DNA of 16,101 nt. It comes from Candidatus Glassbacteria bacterium RIFCSPLOWO2_12_FULL_58_11 (GTDB lineage: Bacteria; Gemmatimonadota; Glassbacteria; GWA2-58-10). A program made the position numbers and the translations under genes. Positions 1-6,939 of the stretch are shown piece by piece. The first letter of the stretch is position 1, and every line of letters begins with the position of its first letter. The DNA is taken from assembly GCA_001780825.1 (NCBI GenBank), contig MFIX01000194.1:1875-17975 (forward strand), read 5' to 3'. The notes under the pieces were generated by a model. That model worked only from the letters and a program-made list of their open reading frames with translations. It was not told the origin of the DNA and ran no database searches.

Positions 1-346
1 CCGGCTCCAGGCCGGTCAGGATTATGCCGTTGATAAACGAGACGTGGCAGTTCCGGCCCAGCGCTACCCGGGAGCATCTTCTGGCCAGAGCGCTGCAGGT
101 GGCCAGTACTCCCTGGGTCGTGCCTCCGGTGAGAAAAAATGTCTGTCGGCTGCCATAGGCGCGGGAAAACGCCAGCTCGGTCTCGACCAGCTTGTCCGGC
201 GTCAGGTACGGCCGGTCGTACAGATAGACCTTTTCCGGGAAATAACCATCGCCGTTCGCCGTGCCCTGGTGGGCCGGCGTGTGCAGGCGAAGGTCGATTT
301 CAGGCGCGTACGAGCTGATCAAGTTGTAAACGGAACTCTTGCTCAT
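1..346 (-). CDS. Orn/Lys/Arg decarboxylase-like PLP enzyme, N-terminal part (runs off window)
   Basis: Only the first 115 codons are present; the rest lies beyond base 1. The product resembles the N-terminal part of fold-type I, PLP-dependent Orn/Lys/Arg decarboxylases of the SpeA/Cad type, which make polyamines from basic amino acids. Residues 21-29 (LHTPAHQGT) match the family's HMPGHKGG block. Residues 74-81 (GGTTQGVL) match its NGSTxGxL block, and 97-115 (LGRNCHVSFINGIILTGLE) match the RNxHKSxxxAxxLSGAxP block. The PLP lysine would lie further on and cannot be checked. The ATG at 346 fits the usual family start. It lies 47 bases inside the upstream DUF3326 gene in another frame, which suggests translational coupling. 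The A and Q in HTPAHQG are unusual, so the substrate is open; a related aminotransferase-fold enzyme is possible. Confidence 0.82.
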   Translation of the reverse strand, partial: MSKSSVYNLISSYAPEIDLRLHTPAHQGTANGDGYFPEKVYLYDRPYLTPDKLVETELAFSRAYGSRQTFFLTGGTTQGVLATCSALARRCSRVALGRNCHVSFINGIILTGLEP

Positions 347-1682
347 CTTCCAGTTTCTTACCCAGATAAATCGGGCTCAGCGGAGCCAGCGGCCTTCTCA
401 GGGATTCGAGGCTTAAGCCCGATTTCAGGGCCAGCAGCACTCCGGCGGCTTCGAGGTAGCTGTCCACGTAATAAATGGTCCCCAGATTACCGTTGATCCC
501 CAAGGTCTCCGGGTCGATACCGGCAAGCGTATGGTTGCCGCGCACCAGGATCAGCGGGATGTTCTGCTCCAGGGCGGAGAAGAAAACGACATTGCCTACC
601 GCATTGGCGGGCATCACGACGGCGCTGATATCGCCGGCCGCCACCTGGCGGGTGGTGTTCGAGAGCACCGAGCCGGGCACGATCGGCCGCGGCGAGCGGC
701 TGAGGCCCTTGATCACCGAACAGATATACGCGGTCGAGATCAGTTCGGCCGAGTCCCGCGGGTCGCCCAGCGTGCCGAACATCGAATGCGACAGCTCGGC
801 CAGCAGCGGAGCGTGCGCCGCGGTGAGCGGGAAGAGGTTGGTGACCGTGTGGGTCAGGATCGCCTCGGCCCCGCCCCAGGGATTCGGGATTATTTCCTGG
901 TTGTAGTACTGCTGACGGATGCGGTCATCCAGGACCAGCGTGCTGGAGAGGGCCACCGCCCCGGCTCCCCGCTCGTAGATGATATCCAGGCCGCGTACAA
1001 GCTCGTCCATCCGGTTGAAACTGGCCGAGGCATGGCCGAACTCGGAGAAGCGGCACTCCGCCGAAAGGCTCTTTTCGGTCACGACCACCGGGTCGATAGC
1101 CAGTCCGCCGGTGGCCCGCTGGGCGTTCAGGGCATTGAGGACGTTGTTGAGGAACCGCTCCTCCCGGGGCTGCTCGATCAGCACGCCGATGGATTTCGGG
1201 CCCTGGAGCTGAAGGTCGAGATGGCCGAGCAGGAAATGGGTGATCAGGTTCCCCTCGAGGTAGAAAATATTCTCCCCGGCATTGTAAATATCCGAGGCGG
1301 TAACCGAATTGGGATTGGTGATCAGGTAGTCGCAGGCCCGGGCCAGCAGATTGGTGCTTGGCGTGGCATCCCCGGCGAACCCGCCGATCTCGGCCCGGAC
1401 TCCGGTCGGAATAATGCTCAGGGCCACGAAAGGATTGTTGCCCGGACGGGAGACCGCGGGCCGGTAATCCAGCAGGGAGGGCCAGGCCAGCTCCCTGTCG
1501 GTCTGCAGGAAGGAGCCCTCGAATACCAGCTCGGCGCCGCGGGCTTTTACCAGAATCAAGCGGATCAGCGTTCCATTTCTGCGGACCGCTTCTTCAATCC
1601 TGGGGGCCAGCGCGCTCCAGACACGGTCCTTCGGCGGGCAATCGATCGAGAATGACCGATTGACTATTGTCGCCTTGTTCAT
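300..1682 (-). CDS. DUF3326 family protein
   Basis: This 460-residue protein matches the uncharacterised DUF3326 family, found in bacteria and plants. The most recognisable block is at about residues 91-108 (IPTGVRAEIGGFAGDATP). It is followed by a segment with ITNPN and FYLEG, and later by GGAEAILTH, AHAPLL and GLSRSP blocks typical of the family. No signal peptide or transmembrane segment is seen, so it is probably cytosolic. The reaction is unknown. I chose the ATG at 1682 because AAAGGTGG lies about 8 bases upstream; a GTG at 1691 would put that site inside the gene. Its last 15 codons overlap the decarboxylase-like gene, so the two are probably co-translated and may act in one pathway, which is inference. 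Confidence 0.85.
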   Translation of the reverse strand: MNKATIVNRSFSIDCPPKDRVWSALAPRIEEAVRRNGTLIRLILVKARGAELVFEGSFLQTDRELAWPSLLDYRPAVSRPGNNPFVALSIIPTGVRAEIGGFAGDATPSTNLLARACDYLITNPNSVTASDIYNAGENIFYLEGNLITHFLLGHLDLQLQGPKSIGVLIEQPREERFLNNVLNALNAQRATGGLAIDPVVVTEKSLSAECRFSEFGHASASFNRMDELVRGLDIIYERGAGAVALSSTLVLDDRIRQQYYNQEIIPNPWGGAEAILTHTVTNLFPLTAAHAPLLAELSHSMFGTLGDPRDSAELISTAYICSVIKGLSRSPRPIVPGSVLSNTTRQVAAGDISAVVMPANAVGNVVFFSALEQNIPLILVRGNHTLAGIDPETLGINGNLGTIYYVDSYLEAAGVLLALKSGLSLESLRRPLAPLSPIYLGKKLEDEQEFRLQLDQLVRA

Positions 1683-1823
1683 TTCCACCACCTTTGGCTG
1701 TGGTAAAAGATCAAGGATCGAAGGAATCAGCGCCCGGCGGCTGCCCTGGCCCCTTCAATCCAGCCTTTTCGAAGTAAAAAAGTTGCATCCATAAATTGCT
1801 TAGGCTCTGCCGGCCGGAAAAAC

Positions 1824-1908
1824 TTTCAGCAGAATGAACGCCGCTCCGGGAATAAATGTACTAACCCCTTCACGGGGCTCATACCGGCGCCAGCTGAAAA
1901 TTCATTCT
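1824..1908. other. Nested inverted repeats, possible structured leader RNA
   Basis: Several arms pair with each other here. TTTCAGC (1824-1830) pairs with GCTGAAA (1893-1899), CGCCG (1839-1843) with CGGCG (1885-1889), and CCCC (1865-1868) with GGGG (1874-1877) around a 5-base loop. In addition AGAATGAA (1831-1838) is the exact complement of TTCATTCT (1901-1908). The first and last pairings cross each other, so they would form a pseudoknot or two alternative folds. The segment lies between the minus-strand DUF3326 gene and a small plus-strand ORF and could be a leader for either. No known riboswitch motif was recognised. Confidence 0.35.
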
Positions 1909-1969
1909 CTGAACCTTGGAAGTTCTTATGTAAGACCGGCGGATCAAGCTGTAAAAAAGGAATAAGCTG

Positions 1970-2140
1970 ATGTGCTCAGATTCTGAGGAAAATCATGATC
2001 CAGGCAGGGTAGCATTTATCGAGGGAAATGCGGTTGAAAAGAGATCTGCGGATGAGATGACGGCCGGCACTGAGGTAAAAATAGTAGCGGAGGGTTCTGA
2101 AAAGGCTTTTGTGCAATCCTACCTCAGTGCTGAAAGGTGA
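1970..2140 (+). CDS. Possible small acidic protein, 56 aa
   Basis: An ATG at 1970 opens a 56-codon frame ending in TGA at 2138-2140. It is preceded by AAAGGA with about 8 bases of spacing, a good ribosome binding site. The peptide begins MCSDSEENHD and is rich in Glu and Asp, with no hydrophobic segment, so it would be a soluble cytosolic protein. I do not recognise a family. A start with Met-Cys and the small size vaguely recall CooT-like small metal-binding proteins, but the rest does not align convincingly. The second half coincides with an 11-bp inverted repeat (2067-2077 / 2120-2130), so the region might act as RNA instead. It stands alone between oppositely oriented genes. Confidence 0.35.
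   Translation: MCSDSEENHDPGRVAFIEGNAVEKRSADEMTAGTEVKIVAEGSEKAFVQSYLSAER
2067..2130. repeat. Perfect 11-bp inverted repeat with 42-bp loop
   Basis: GCACTGAGGTA at 2067-2077 is the exact reverse complement of TACCTCAGTGC at 2120-2130. It lies inside the 3' part of the small ORF. The long spacer and lack of a following T-tract argue against a simple terminator. It could be an RNA stem or a paired protein-binding site. Confidence 0.5.
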
Positions 2141-2735
2141 GATTTTTTGATTCGATATCCTATCCCCGGCGACTGTAAATATCGAACATAAAATTTTAGT
2201 ATATCAGTTTTTTATAACTGCAAAAATGTAAGCAGCGGAACAGGGTTTTGTCAAGTTTTTTTATTCATGACAACGGCTTGGCCCCCCAAGAGTTATACCA
2301 TTATCGCGTCACACGCGGGTTTGCGGGAGGAGTACAATTTTTCGCGCCCGACTTACACCGCATTGGAAAGTACTTCAGCGTGCTATTTAATCCCTTTCCC
2401 TCAGCGGCAGAAATCCATATGTTTCCTCCAGGCTGAAAAGAAGCCCGTTTGCAGGAAGGAAATGTTTTCGGGCGGAATCCGGATTGGATTGCTGCCGTCC
2501 GGCCTTAAATCTGCTCATTTTCCCGGCGACAGCCTTCCTTGGCTCCGATCTGGCCGGGAGTACAGTAGCTTGCGGGCACGGAAAATGCGGACCTGTCTCA
2601 GGTTGTCGGGCAGCGGGAACAAATCGGAGAATGGGCTACGCCCGGACTTCCGGATCTATAAAGCTCGTCCGCTGGCAGGTGCAACAAAGAAAGGCCGGCT
2701 GAACAATAGCTTATCAATTAAGGCGGAGGTGAAAA
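2141..2735. other. Intergenic region without a convincing gene
   Basis: About 600 bases hold no gene I can support. The first 100 bases are AT-rich and contain TTCGATAT (2151-2158) with its exact complement ATATCGAA (2179-2186), a possible hairpin or operator. A 164-codon open frame at 2267-2761 reads like translated non-coding DNA, with no family resemblance and Arg/Ser/Lys-rich low-order sequence. The end of the region carries the ribosome binding site of the methyltransferase gene. No promoter close to consensus was found. Confidence 0.5.
2725..2729 (+). promoter_or_regulatory. Shine-Dalgarno site GGAGG of the methyltransferase gene
   Basis: GGAGG lies 6 bases before an ATT codon at 2736 that is in frame with the methyltransferase. 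No ATG, GTG or TTG occurs in that frame between the stop at 2730-2732 and the GTG at 2835. Its placement argues that translation begins about 100 bases before the first conventional start codon. Confidence 0.55.
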
Positions 2736-3488
2736 ATTTTATTCGACAAGCGCGCGGATGAATATGTCAGCGCCCGAAGGGTCCTGAACGGCGCCAAAAT
2801 ATATTACCAGTACCTTAACAAGAAAATTCTCGATGTGCTGAATCCTCCGCCGGGAACAACATTGCTGGACATATTCAGCGGCCAAAGCGACCTCGGCGCC
2901 TTGGCTCGAGATACATTCGAGGATTGTACCGTGGTGGCAGCGGATAAATATGTGGAGATGCTTCGTTTCAGCACTCTTTCCGCCAATGTCGCCAGTGATT
3001 CCGCCGCCTTGCCTTTCAAACCGGAAGCCTTCGACAATATCGTTGTCTGTGGAGGATTACATCACCTCAGGGAACAGGACTTCCCCGTGGCTTTAAAAGA
3101 GATCCGCGACTGCCTGAAACCTGGCGGCTCATTTGTAATGGCGGAGGCGGTCGATGATTCTTTTCTGATAAGTCTGGTCCGAAAGATCGCCTATCCGCGC
3201 CTGGAGGAGCTCGGCGACAGGGAGCATGACGAAACAGTCCTGACCCGGAAATTTCTCACCGGCCACTTGCAAAAGAGCGGATTTGAGATTATTTCATTCC
3301 GTTATATCGAAAATGTGGCTTATGCGGCCCTCGGACAGACTGGCCTGGTCTCGTTCACGCGCTGGCTGGCCCGCGGTTCCGGCCTGGCAAAATTGCTCGT
3401 CCGGCTGGACCGCTTCATCGAAAAATTACCATTTTCATCCCTGATCTGTTTCGGCTGTCTGGTCGAGGCGCGTAAGCCCCGCGCCTGA
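2736..3488 (+). CDS. Class I SAM-dependent methyltransferase (start codon abnormal)
   Basis: This is a methyltransferase of the Methyltransf_11 type, transferring a methyl group from S-adenosylmethionine to an unknown acceptor. From the ATT start (250 residues), SAM motif I is at 43-54 (LLDIFSGQSDLG, a variant of the usual DxGxGxG). The ribose-binding acid is probably D70, motif post-II is at 99-111 (FDNIVVCGGLHHL), and CLKPGGSF forms the motif III turn. The first conventional start, GTG 2835, leaves only 8 residues before motif I and would remove the usual N-terminal helix. The extension reads sensibly (FDKRADEYVSARR). Two explanations fit: a rare ATT start behind GGAGG, or one extra A in the A5 run at 2732-2736, since removing it puts GTG 2729 in frame and gives MKILFDKRADEYV. 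The neighbouring flippase-like gene suggests a lipid or glycan substrate, which is inference. Confidence 0.82.
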   Translation: MLFDKRADEYVSARRVLNGAKIYYQYLNKKILDVLNPPPGTTLLDIFSGQSDLGALARDTFEDCTVVAADKYVEMLRFSTLSANVASDSAALPFKPEAFDNIVVCGGLHHLREQDFPVALKEIRDCLKPGGSFVMAEAVDDSFLISLVRKIAYPRLEELGDREHDETVLTRKFLTGHLQKSGFEIISFRYIENVAYAALGQTGLVSFTRWLARGSGLAKLLVRLDRFIEKLPFSSLICFGCLVEARKPRA

Positions 3489-3679
3489 CGCATCTGATTG
3501 TCTTTGTCCAATAAGACTTTTCAGGGCTTCAAATTAACGGATCGTTGCACTGAAGGTGTGCGAAGCCATCCACTAAATAAGGGTAAGGCAATTCTTACAG
3601 GAATGGACTATGTGTCCGGGCACGATAATTCAAGGCACAATTTCAATGTGAGTAAATTCGCTAAAGGAGCTCTGCTTTG

Positions 3680-4684
3680 ATGGCCGAGGGTCAAAAAAGG
3701 AAGAAAGCGATTCTGTTGATCAGGATGACCGGTATTGTCATCTTTCTCTTCATCCTGTACCGACTTCAGGCAAGGCTAATTGTATCCATTCTATTGGACT
3801 CCAGGCTTTATTTCATACCCGCCATAATACTGGTCTATTATTGCCTGTTAACGCTAAAGCTGGTGCGCTGGATAAGCGTCTTTCGCTTCCAGGGATTGAG
3901 GATGGGCAAACTGGAATCCCTGAAAGCTTATGTTTACAGCTCGCTGATCGCCGCAGTGACATTCGGTCAGGCTATGGATATCCTTAAAGCCTATTCTTTG
4001 AAGAGATTCGGCACGACTGCGGACAGTGAAAAGAAGTCATCTCTCACCATAGGAGAGACCGGTGTAAGTGTAGTGATCGAAAGGCTGATGGAATACGGGC
4101 TGTTCATGCTGTTCGCGCTGGTGGGAGTATTGTTCATCCTTGGACAGCGGAATCACTCGAACTTGCTTTATTCATTACTTATCCTTATAGCCATCTATAC
4201 CAGCATGACATACTTGTTTGCCTTCCACAGCGGCAAAATTTTTCAGTTCCTCGACCGTCAGGGTGAACGGGTGCCGCGCATGCTGAATTGGCTGATCCGT
4301 AATTTAAGGGGATTATTATCAGGCTTGCATCACTACCCGGCGCGGGGTCTTCTCTTTCCGCTGTTTCTTACCTTGATTTATCTTCTGGGACTGGGCCTGG
4401 CGGATTTTCTGCTTGCCGGCTGCCTGTCCATCGATATTCCGTATTTACATTTTATTTTTATTTCGCCGTTTATTTCTATCGCCAACATGCTCCCGATTAC
4501 GGTTGCCGGGTTTGGCACGCGCGAGCTGGCGGTAATTTATTGTTTCAGCAATTACGGCATTTCTCCGGAGAGGGCGATCGCCTTTTCACTGGCTTATTTT
4601 TCGCTGTCCTATTTAATCCTGCTGCTGCTGGCCCTGCTGTTATTTTTACCTCAATTTTTCCACCGGGAAACCCGCGCCGCCTGA
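3680..4684 (+). CDS. LPG-synthase TM-family (YbhN/UPF0104-like) membrane protein
   Basis: This 334-residue integral membrane protein has about eight hydrophobic segments and a short basic N-terminus (EGQKRKK), as in the lysylphosphatidylglycerol synthase TM-region family (PF03706). Family landmarks are KLVRW near residue 60, ERLMEYG in the middle and the signature LPITVAGFGTREL in the C-terminal third. The cytosolic aminoacyltransferase domain of MprF is absent, so it is a stand-alone transmembrane domain. Such proteins are thought to move lipids or lipid-linked sugars across the membrane, but few have been tested. AAAGGAG at 3663-3669 serves either the ATG at 3680 or the TTG just before it; I prefer ATG. 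It follows the methyltransferase by about 190 bases and precedes an exported Asp-box protein on the same strand. Confidence 0.85.
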   Translation: MAEGQKRKKAILLIRMTGIVIFLFILYRLQARLIVSILLDSRLYFIPAIILVYYCLLTLKLVRWISVFRFQGLRMGKLESLKAYVYSSLIAAVTFGQAMDILKAYSLKRFGTTADSEKKSSLTIGETGVSVVIERLMEYGLFMLFALVGVLFILGQRNHSNLLYSLLILIAIYTSMTYLFAFHSGKIFQFLDRQGERVPRMLNWLIRNLRGLLSGLHHYPARGLLFPLFLTLIYLLGLGLADFLLAGCLSIDIPYLHFIFISPFISIANMLPITVAGFGTRELAVIYCFSNYGISPERAIAFSLAYFSLSYLILLLLALLLFLPQFFHRETRAA

Positions 4685-4797
4685 GTTCCGGGCCGGGAGA
4701 TTTGATGCGGACAGGGCAGGCGGGCTCTAACCGCCGGACACCGTACTTCCGCTGATCATTCAGAAAAACAGCGCCGCTGTAAAAGGAGAATTCGACA

Positions 4798-5964
4798 ATG
4801 CTAAGAATCATTTTCAGGCTCGGCGCCGCAGCCAGAGCTACGCAGATGATAATAATCGCTGTGGGCTATTTGACATTTGACGGAAGCCGGCTGTTCGCCG
4901 CCGCTCCGGCAGTGAAGGTCACACCACTGCGGCTCGATCAGTCGAGGCCTGCGAGATACGCCCGCTCGTTTCAAACTTCAGATGGTATCATCCATCTTCT
5001 GGGCTTTTTCCAGGTTACCGATCAGGGCCGAAAAGTGTCGGTCGAGGACATGTCCGAGCTTAAGCTGGGCCTTACAAATCTTAGCGAGGCGCAGATCAAT
5101 ACGATTCATGCGCGGCCGGGGTTTTTCCTGGGACTGCTGAACAAAGTCGCTCCCCGCTCGCCCGGGACATACACAGGCCGGATGTGGCGGTCGTTTGATG
5201 AGCTTAGGACAGTTCAGGAAGAAGAAACCCGCCTTATCATACCCGAAGCGGGAAAAGTCGATTTCGGGACACCGGAGCTTTGGGCCGGCCTTTTTTTCCA
5301 CCGGGCGGTGGTGGAATTGTCCGACAGTTCGCTTCTGGCGGCCATGTACGGCAATTTCGAGCAGGACACCCTCCCTCCTACGAACCCCCAGAGCAAAATA
5401 GAATCCAAGTTCAAGCTGAGGGCCTTTACGGTGCGCTCGACCGATCATGGGGAAACCTGGCGCTACCTGGCGAGTGCGGCTGTGCCGGATCCCGAGCGGC
5501 CGGATGACAGCGAGGGTTTCAACGAGTGGTCGATTGTACGATTGAAGGATGGCCGTCTCCTGGGGATCATACGCACCGGGCATTTTACGCCCCTGGTTGC
5601 GGTCTGGAGCGCGGATGAGGGCCGCACCTGGACCTCCCCGATTACTCCTCTGGGGTTGGGGCCGGCCGGGGTGGACCCTTGCCTGCTCAAGCTCCGGGAT
5701 GGCCGCCTGGCCCTGGCTTACGGGGAGATGGCGCAGCCGCCCGCGGATCGGCAAAGCTACTGGCGGGAGTTCGAGACTATCGGGGACCGGAGACGCCGCT
5801 GCCGTCTGGCGATCAGCGAAGACAAGACCGGGGAGAAATGGCAGACATTGGATATTTCCGATTATGACAACCGCAGCGCCTATCCTACCATATTCGAGGT
5901 GGCGCCCAATACTATCCTCTACCAGGCGGACCTGGAGCTTTGGCGAGTAGAGCTGCAGGAGTGA
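4798..5964 (+). CDS. Exported sialidase-fold (BNR/Asp-box) protein
   Basis: This 388-residue protein probably acts outside the cytoplasm. Residues 17-36 form a hydrophobic stretch ending LFAAAPA, a plausible signal peptidase site, after an unusually long basic lead (MLRIIFRLGAAARATQ). Two Asp boxes are clear: STDHGETW at 214-221 and SADEGRTW at 271-278. Between them lies EGFNEWSIVRLKDGRLLGII (240-259), typical of the six-bladed sialidase propeller (BNR_2) proteins common in polysaccharide-degrading bacteria. I cannot place the full catalytic set (Arg triad, Tyr/Glu), so sialidase activity is not established; other exo-glycosidases and non-enzymatic propellers share the fold. The ATG at 4798 is supported by AAAGGAG about 10 bases upstream. 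The region between about residues 75 and 160 does not look like a regular propeller blade. Confidence 0.75.
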   Translation: MLRIIFRLGAAARATQMIIIAVGYLTFDGSRLFAAAPAVKVTPLRLDQSRPARYARSFQTSDGIIHLLGFFQVTDQGRKVSVEDMSELKLGLTNLSEAQINTIHARPGFFLGLLNKVAPRSPGTYTGRMWRSFDELRTVQEEETRLIIPEAGKVDFGTPELWAGLFFHRAVVELSDSSLLAAMYGNFEQDTLPPTNPQSKIESKFKLRAFTVRSTDHGETWRYLASAAVPDPERPDDSEGFNEWSIVRLKDGRLLGIIRTGHFTPLVAVWSADEGRTWTSPITPLGLGPAGVDPCLLKLRDGRLALAYGEMAQPPADRQSYWREFETIGDRRRRCRLAISEDKTGEKWQTLDISDYDNRSAYPTIFEVAPNTILYQADLELWRVELQE

Positions 5965-6006
5965 TAGGTAGAGCGGATTGAGCAGGTGAGCAAGAAGTGA
6001 AAGAAT

Positions 6007-6052
6007 TGGTCGGGGCGGGTGGATATGAACCGCCGGCCTCATGCTCCCGAAG
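6007..6052 (-). repeat. Degenerate copy of the 3' half of tRNA-Pro (distal att-like repeat)
   Basis: These 46 bases match 7441-7486 with only two mismatches (6020 and 6025). They span the anticodon-loop 3' side, variable region, T arm, acceptor 3' strand and CCA of tRNA-Pro. The match stops in the anticodon loop, and the 5' half of the tRNA is missing. The mismatch at 6020 would disturb T-arm pairing. It is in direct orientation with the intact gene, the pattern left by site-specific integration into a tRNA 3' end. Confidence 0.85.
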
Positions 6053-6287
6053 TAGATTTAGGCGTTTTTCTAAACTCATTGAAAATCAAAGCTAAAGCGC
6101 ATACTTCCTGCATTTGAACTCTTGCGCTCTCCTGCCATAATTGCCATATTTGAAGTGAAAAGATATGGTTTTTGCCACGTATTGTTACGGGATTTTTCTA
6201 CTGATAGCCAGCTACTGGGGCTGATGCCGAATAATTGCGCGGCAGGAATAAACTTAAGAAACCTGGCATAGTGTTTGCCAAAAAGTA
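6053..6287. other. AT-rich non-coding island segment
   Basis: No open frame with coding character is seen between the distal repeat and the toxin-antitoxin promoter. The only structure noticed is CCATAT (6144-6149) with ATATGG (6163-6168), a weak hairpin. Confidence 0.4.
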
Positions 6288-6316
6288 TTGACTTGAGTGT
6301 GGAATCGTAGTAAGAT
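6288..6316 (+). promoter_or_regulatory. Sigma70-type promoter of the toxin-antitoxin operon
   Basis: TTGACT (6288-6293) and TAAGAT (6311-6316) are separated by exactly 17 bases. Transcription would start near 6323, inside the palindrome at 6318-6336 and about 30 bases before the first gene. The -35 box matches consensus at 5 of 6 positions and the -10 at 4 of 6. Confidence 0.65.
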
Positions 6317-6317
6317 T

Positions 6318-6336
6318 TTCTACAAGTATTGTAGAA
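6318..6336. promoter_or_regulatory. Palindromic operator overlapping the predicted transcription start
   Basis: TTCTACAA-gta-TTGTAGAA is a perfect 8-bp inverted repeat with a 3-bp centre. It lies one base after the -10 box, ideal for autorepression by a dimeric antitoxin or antitoxin-toxin complex. The same half-site TTGTAGAA recurs at 6485-6492 and 6619-6626 inside the first gene, with a one-base variant at 6560-6567. Confidence 0.6.
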
Positions 6337-6353
6337 CTGAAAAAGGTGAAACT

Positions 6354-6656
6354 ATGGCAAAAACCAGCCAAAATCAACTACGTGATCCGAATATGCTGCC
6401 ATTGGCAAAAAAGACTGATATTCCAACATTTTTTGCCGATTATATAGAAAGCAGAATTTCGGGAGAAGAAGCAATCCTTACGTTTTGTAGAAGAGACTAT
6501 GATCATCCCACGAAAGAAGCCATCCCTTTGGCACGTATTTATTTAACAATCCCCCATTATTGTAGATTCGGAACTCTAATCAGCGGAAACATTAAGAGAA
6601 TTATTGAAAAAGGGATTATTGTAGAAGAGAACGTGAAGCATGAGAGCAATTCTTGA
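6354..6656 (+). CDS. Unknown 100-aa protein, first gene of the toxin-antitoxin operon (weak DUF3467 resemblance)
   Basis: This 100-residue protein is soluble, with no signal or membrane segment. The ATG at 6354 is chosen because AAAGGTG lies 6-7 bases upstream and because the only earlier in-frame start, a GTG at 6297, falls inside the promoter. Its layout, a beta-rich segment (ADYIESRISGEEAILTF, about residues 27-43), then LARIYLTIPHY and a C-terminal helix, resembles DUF3467-type small proteins. The similarity is faint and I would not name it so on this alone. It overlaps the next gene by 17 bases, which suggests co-translation. Its codon usage is AT-rich like the rest of the island. It may be a DNA-binding regulator or an extra antitoxin component; both are guesses. 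Confidence 0.7.
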   Translation: MAKTSQNQLRDPNMLPLAKKTDIPTFFADYIESRISGEEAILTFCRRDYDHPTKEAIPLARIYLTIPHYCRFGTLISGNIKRIIEKGIIVEENVKHESNS

Positions 6657-6939
6657 TATGACATCGACAGCCACTACGGTGGTTTATGTTTCGAGAATGG
6701 GTACAGCGGTTTTGACGCGTATCCGACAATTGCTTATGCCCAGTTATCAAGATTGGGGGAGTGAAGGAAGTAATAAACCTTGTGCCGATATTATAGATTT
6801 GCCTCGTACAAGACGAGACTTTTTAAGACCTAAAGATATCGGGTGGAGCAGGCAGGAAACCCTCGAAACGAAAGCGAAATTAGCGGCTTTTGAAGAAGAC
6901 TGGAATGCCCCTGGGATGGAAGCGTATGACAGCTTATAA
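6640..6939 (+). CDS. Antitoxin-like protein preceding MazF
   Basis: This 99-residue protein sits directly before the MazF toxin, overlapping it by 14 bases, the usual antitoxin-toxin order and coupling. The C-terminal part (about residues 73-99, with LAAFEEDWNAPGMEAYDSL) is acidic and aromatic. From general knowledge, such FxEDWxxPxMxxYDxL tails occur in proteins encoded next to PemK/MazF toxins and probably form the toxin-binding segment. The N-terminal half is not recognised as AbrB, RHH or HTH, so how it binds DNA is unclear. The start is uncertain: ATG 6640 has a weak ribosome site, and ATG 6658, two bases after the previous stop, is an alternative. It would neutralise the toxin in the cytoplasm and might repress the operon. 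Confidence 0.68.
   Translation: MRAILDMTSTATTVVYVSRMGTAVLTRIRQLLMPSYQDWGSEGSNKPCADIIDLPRTRRDFLRPKDIGWSRQETLETKAKLAAFEEDWNAPGMEAYDSL

Noticed and set aside
531..1655. Long plus-strand open frames opposite DUF3326, and similar ones opposite the GH42-like, sialidase-fold and yqaA genes
   Set aside because: They are shadows caused by high G+C codon bias of the real genes; they lack family features and ribosome sites.
1865..1877. CCCC-GGGG hairpin as a stand-alone terminator
   Set aside because: Only four base pairs and no T-run follow; it makes sense only as part of the larger fold.
2732..2740. AAAAATTTT as a programmed -1 frameshift site before the methyltransferase
   Set aside because: A -1 slip from the GTG 2729 frame leads to a stop, not into the methyltransferase frame; a +1 shift would be needed and no known +1 signal is present.
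2267..2761. A 164-codon open frame in the gap before the methyltransferase gene
   Set aside because: Its translation has no family resemblance, no ribosome site and the look of non-coding sequence; its end runs through the methyltransferase's ribosome site.
6297..6353. Earlier GTG start for the first island gene
   Set aside because: It lies between the -35 and -10 boxes of the predicted promoter, whereas ATG 6354 has its own ribosome site.
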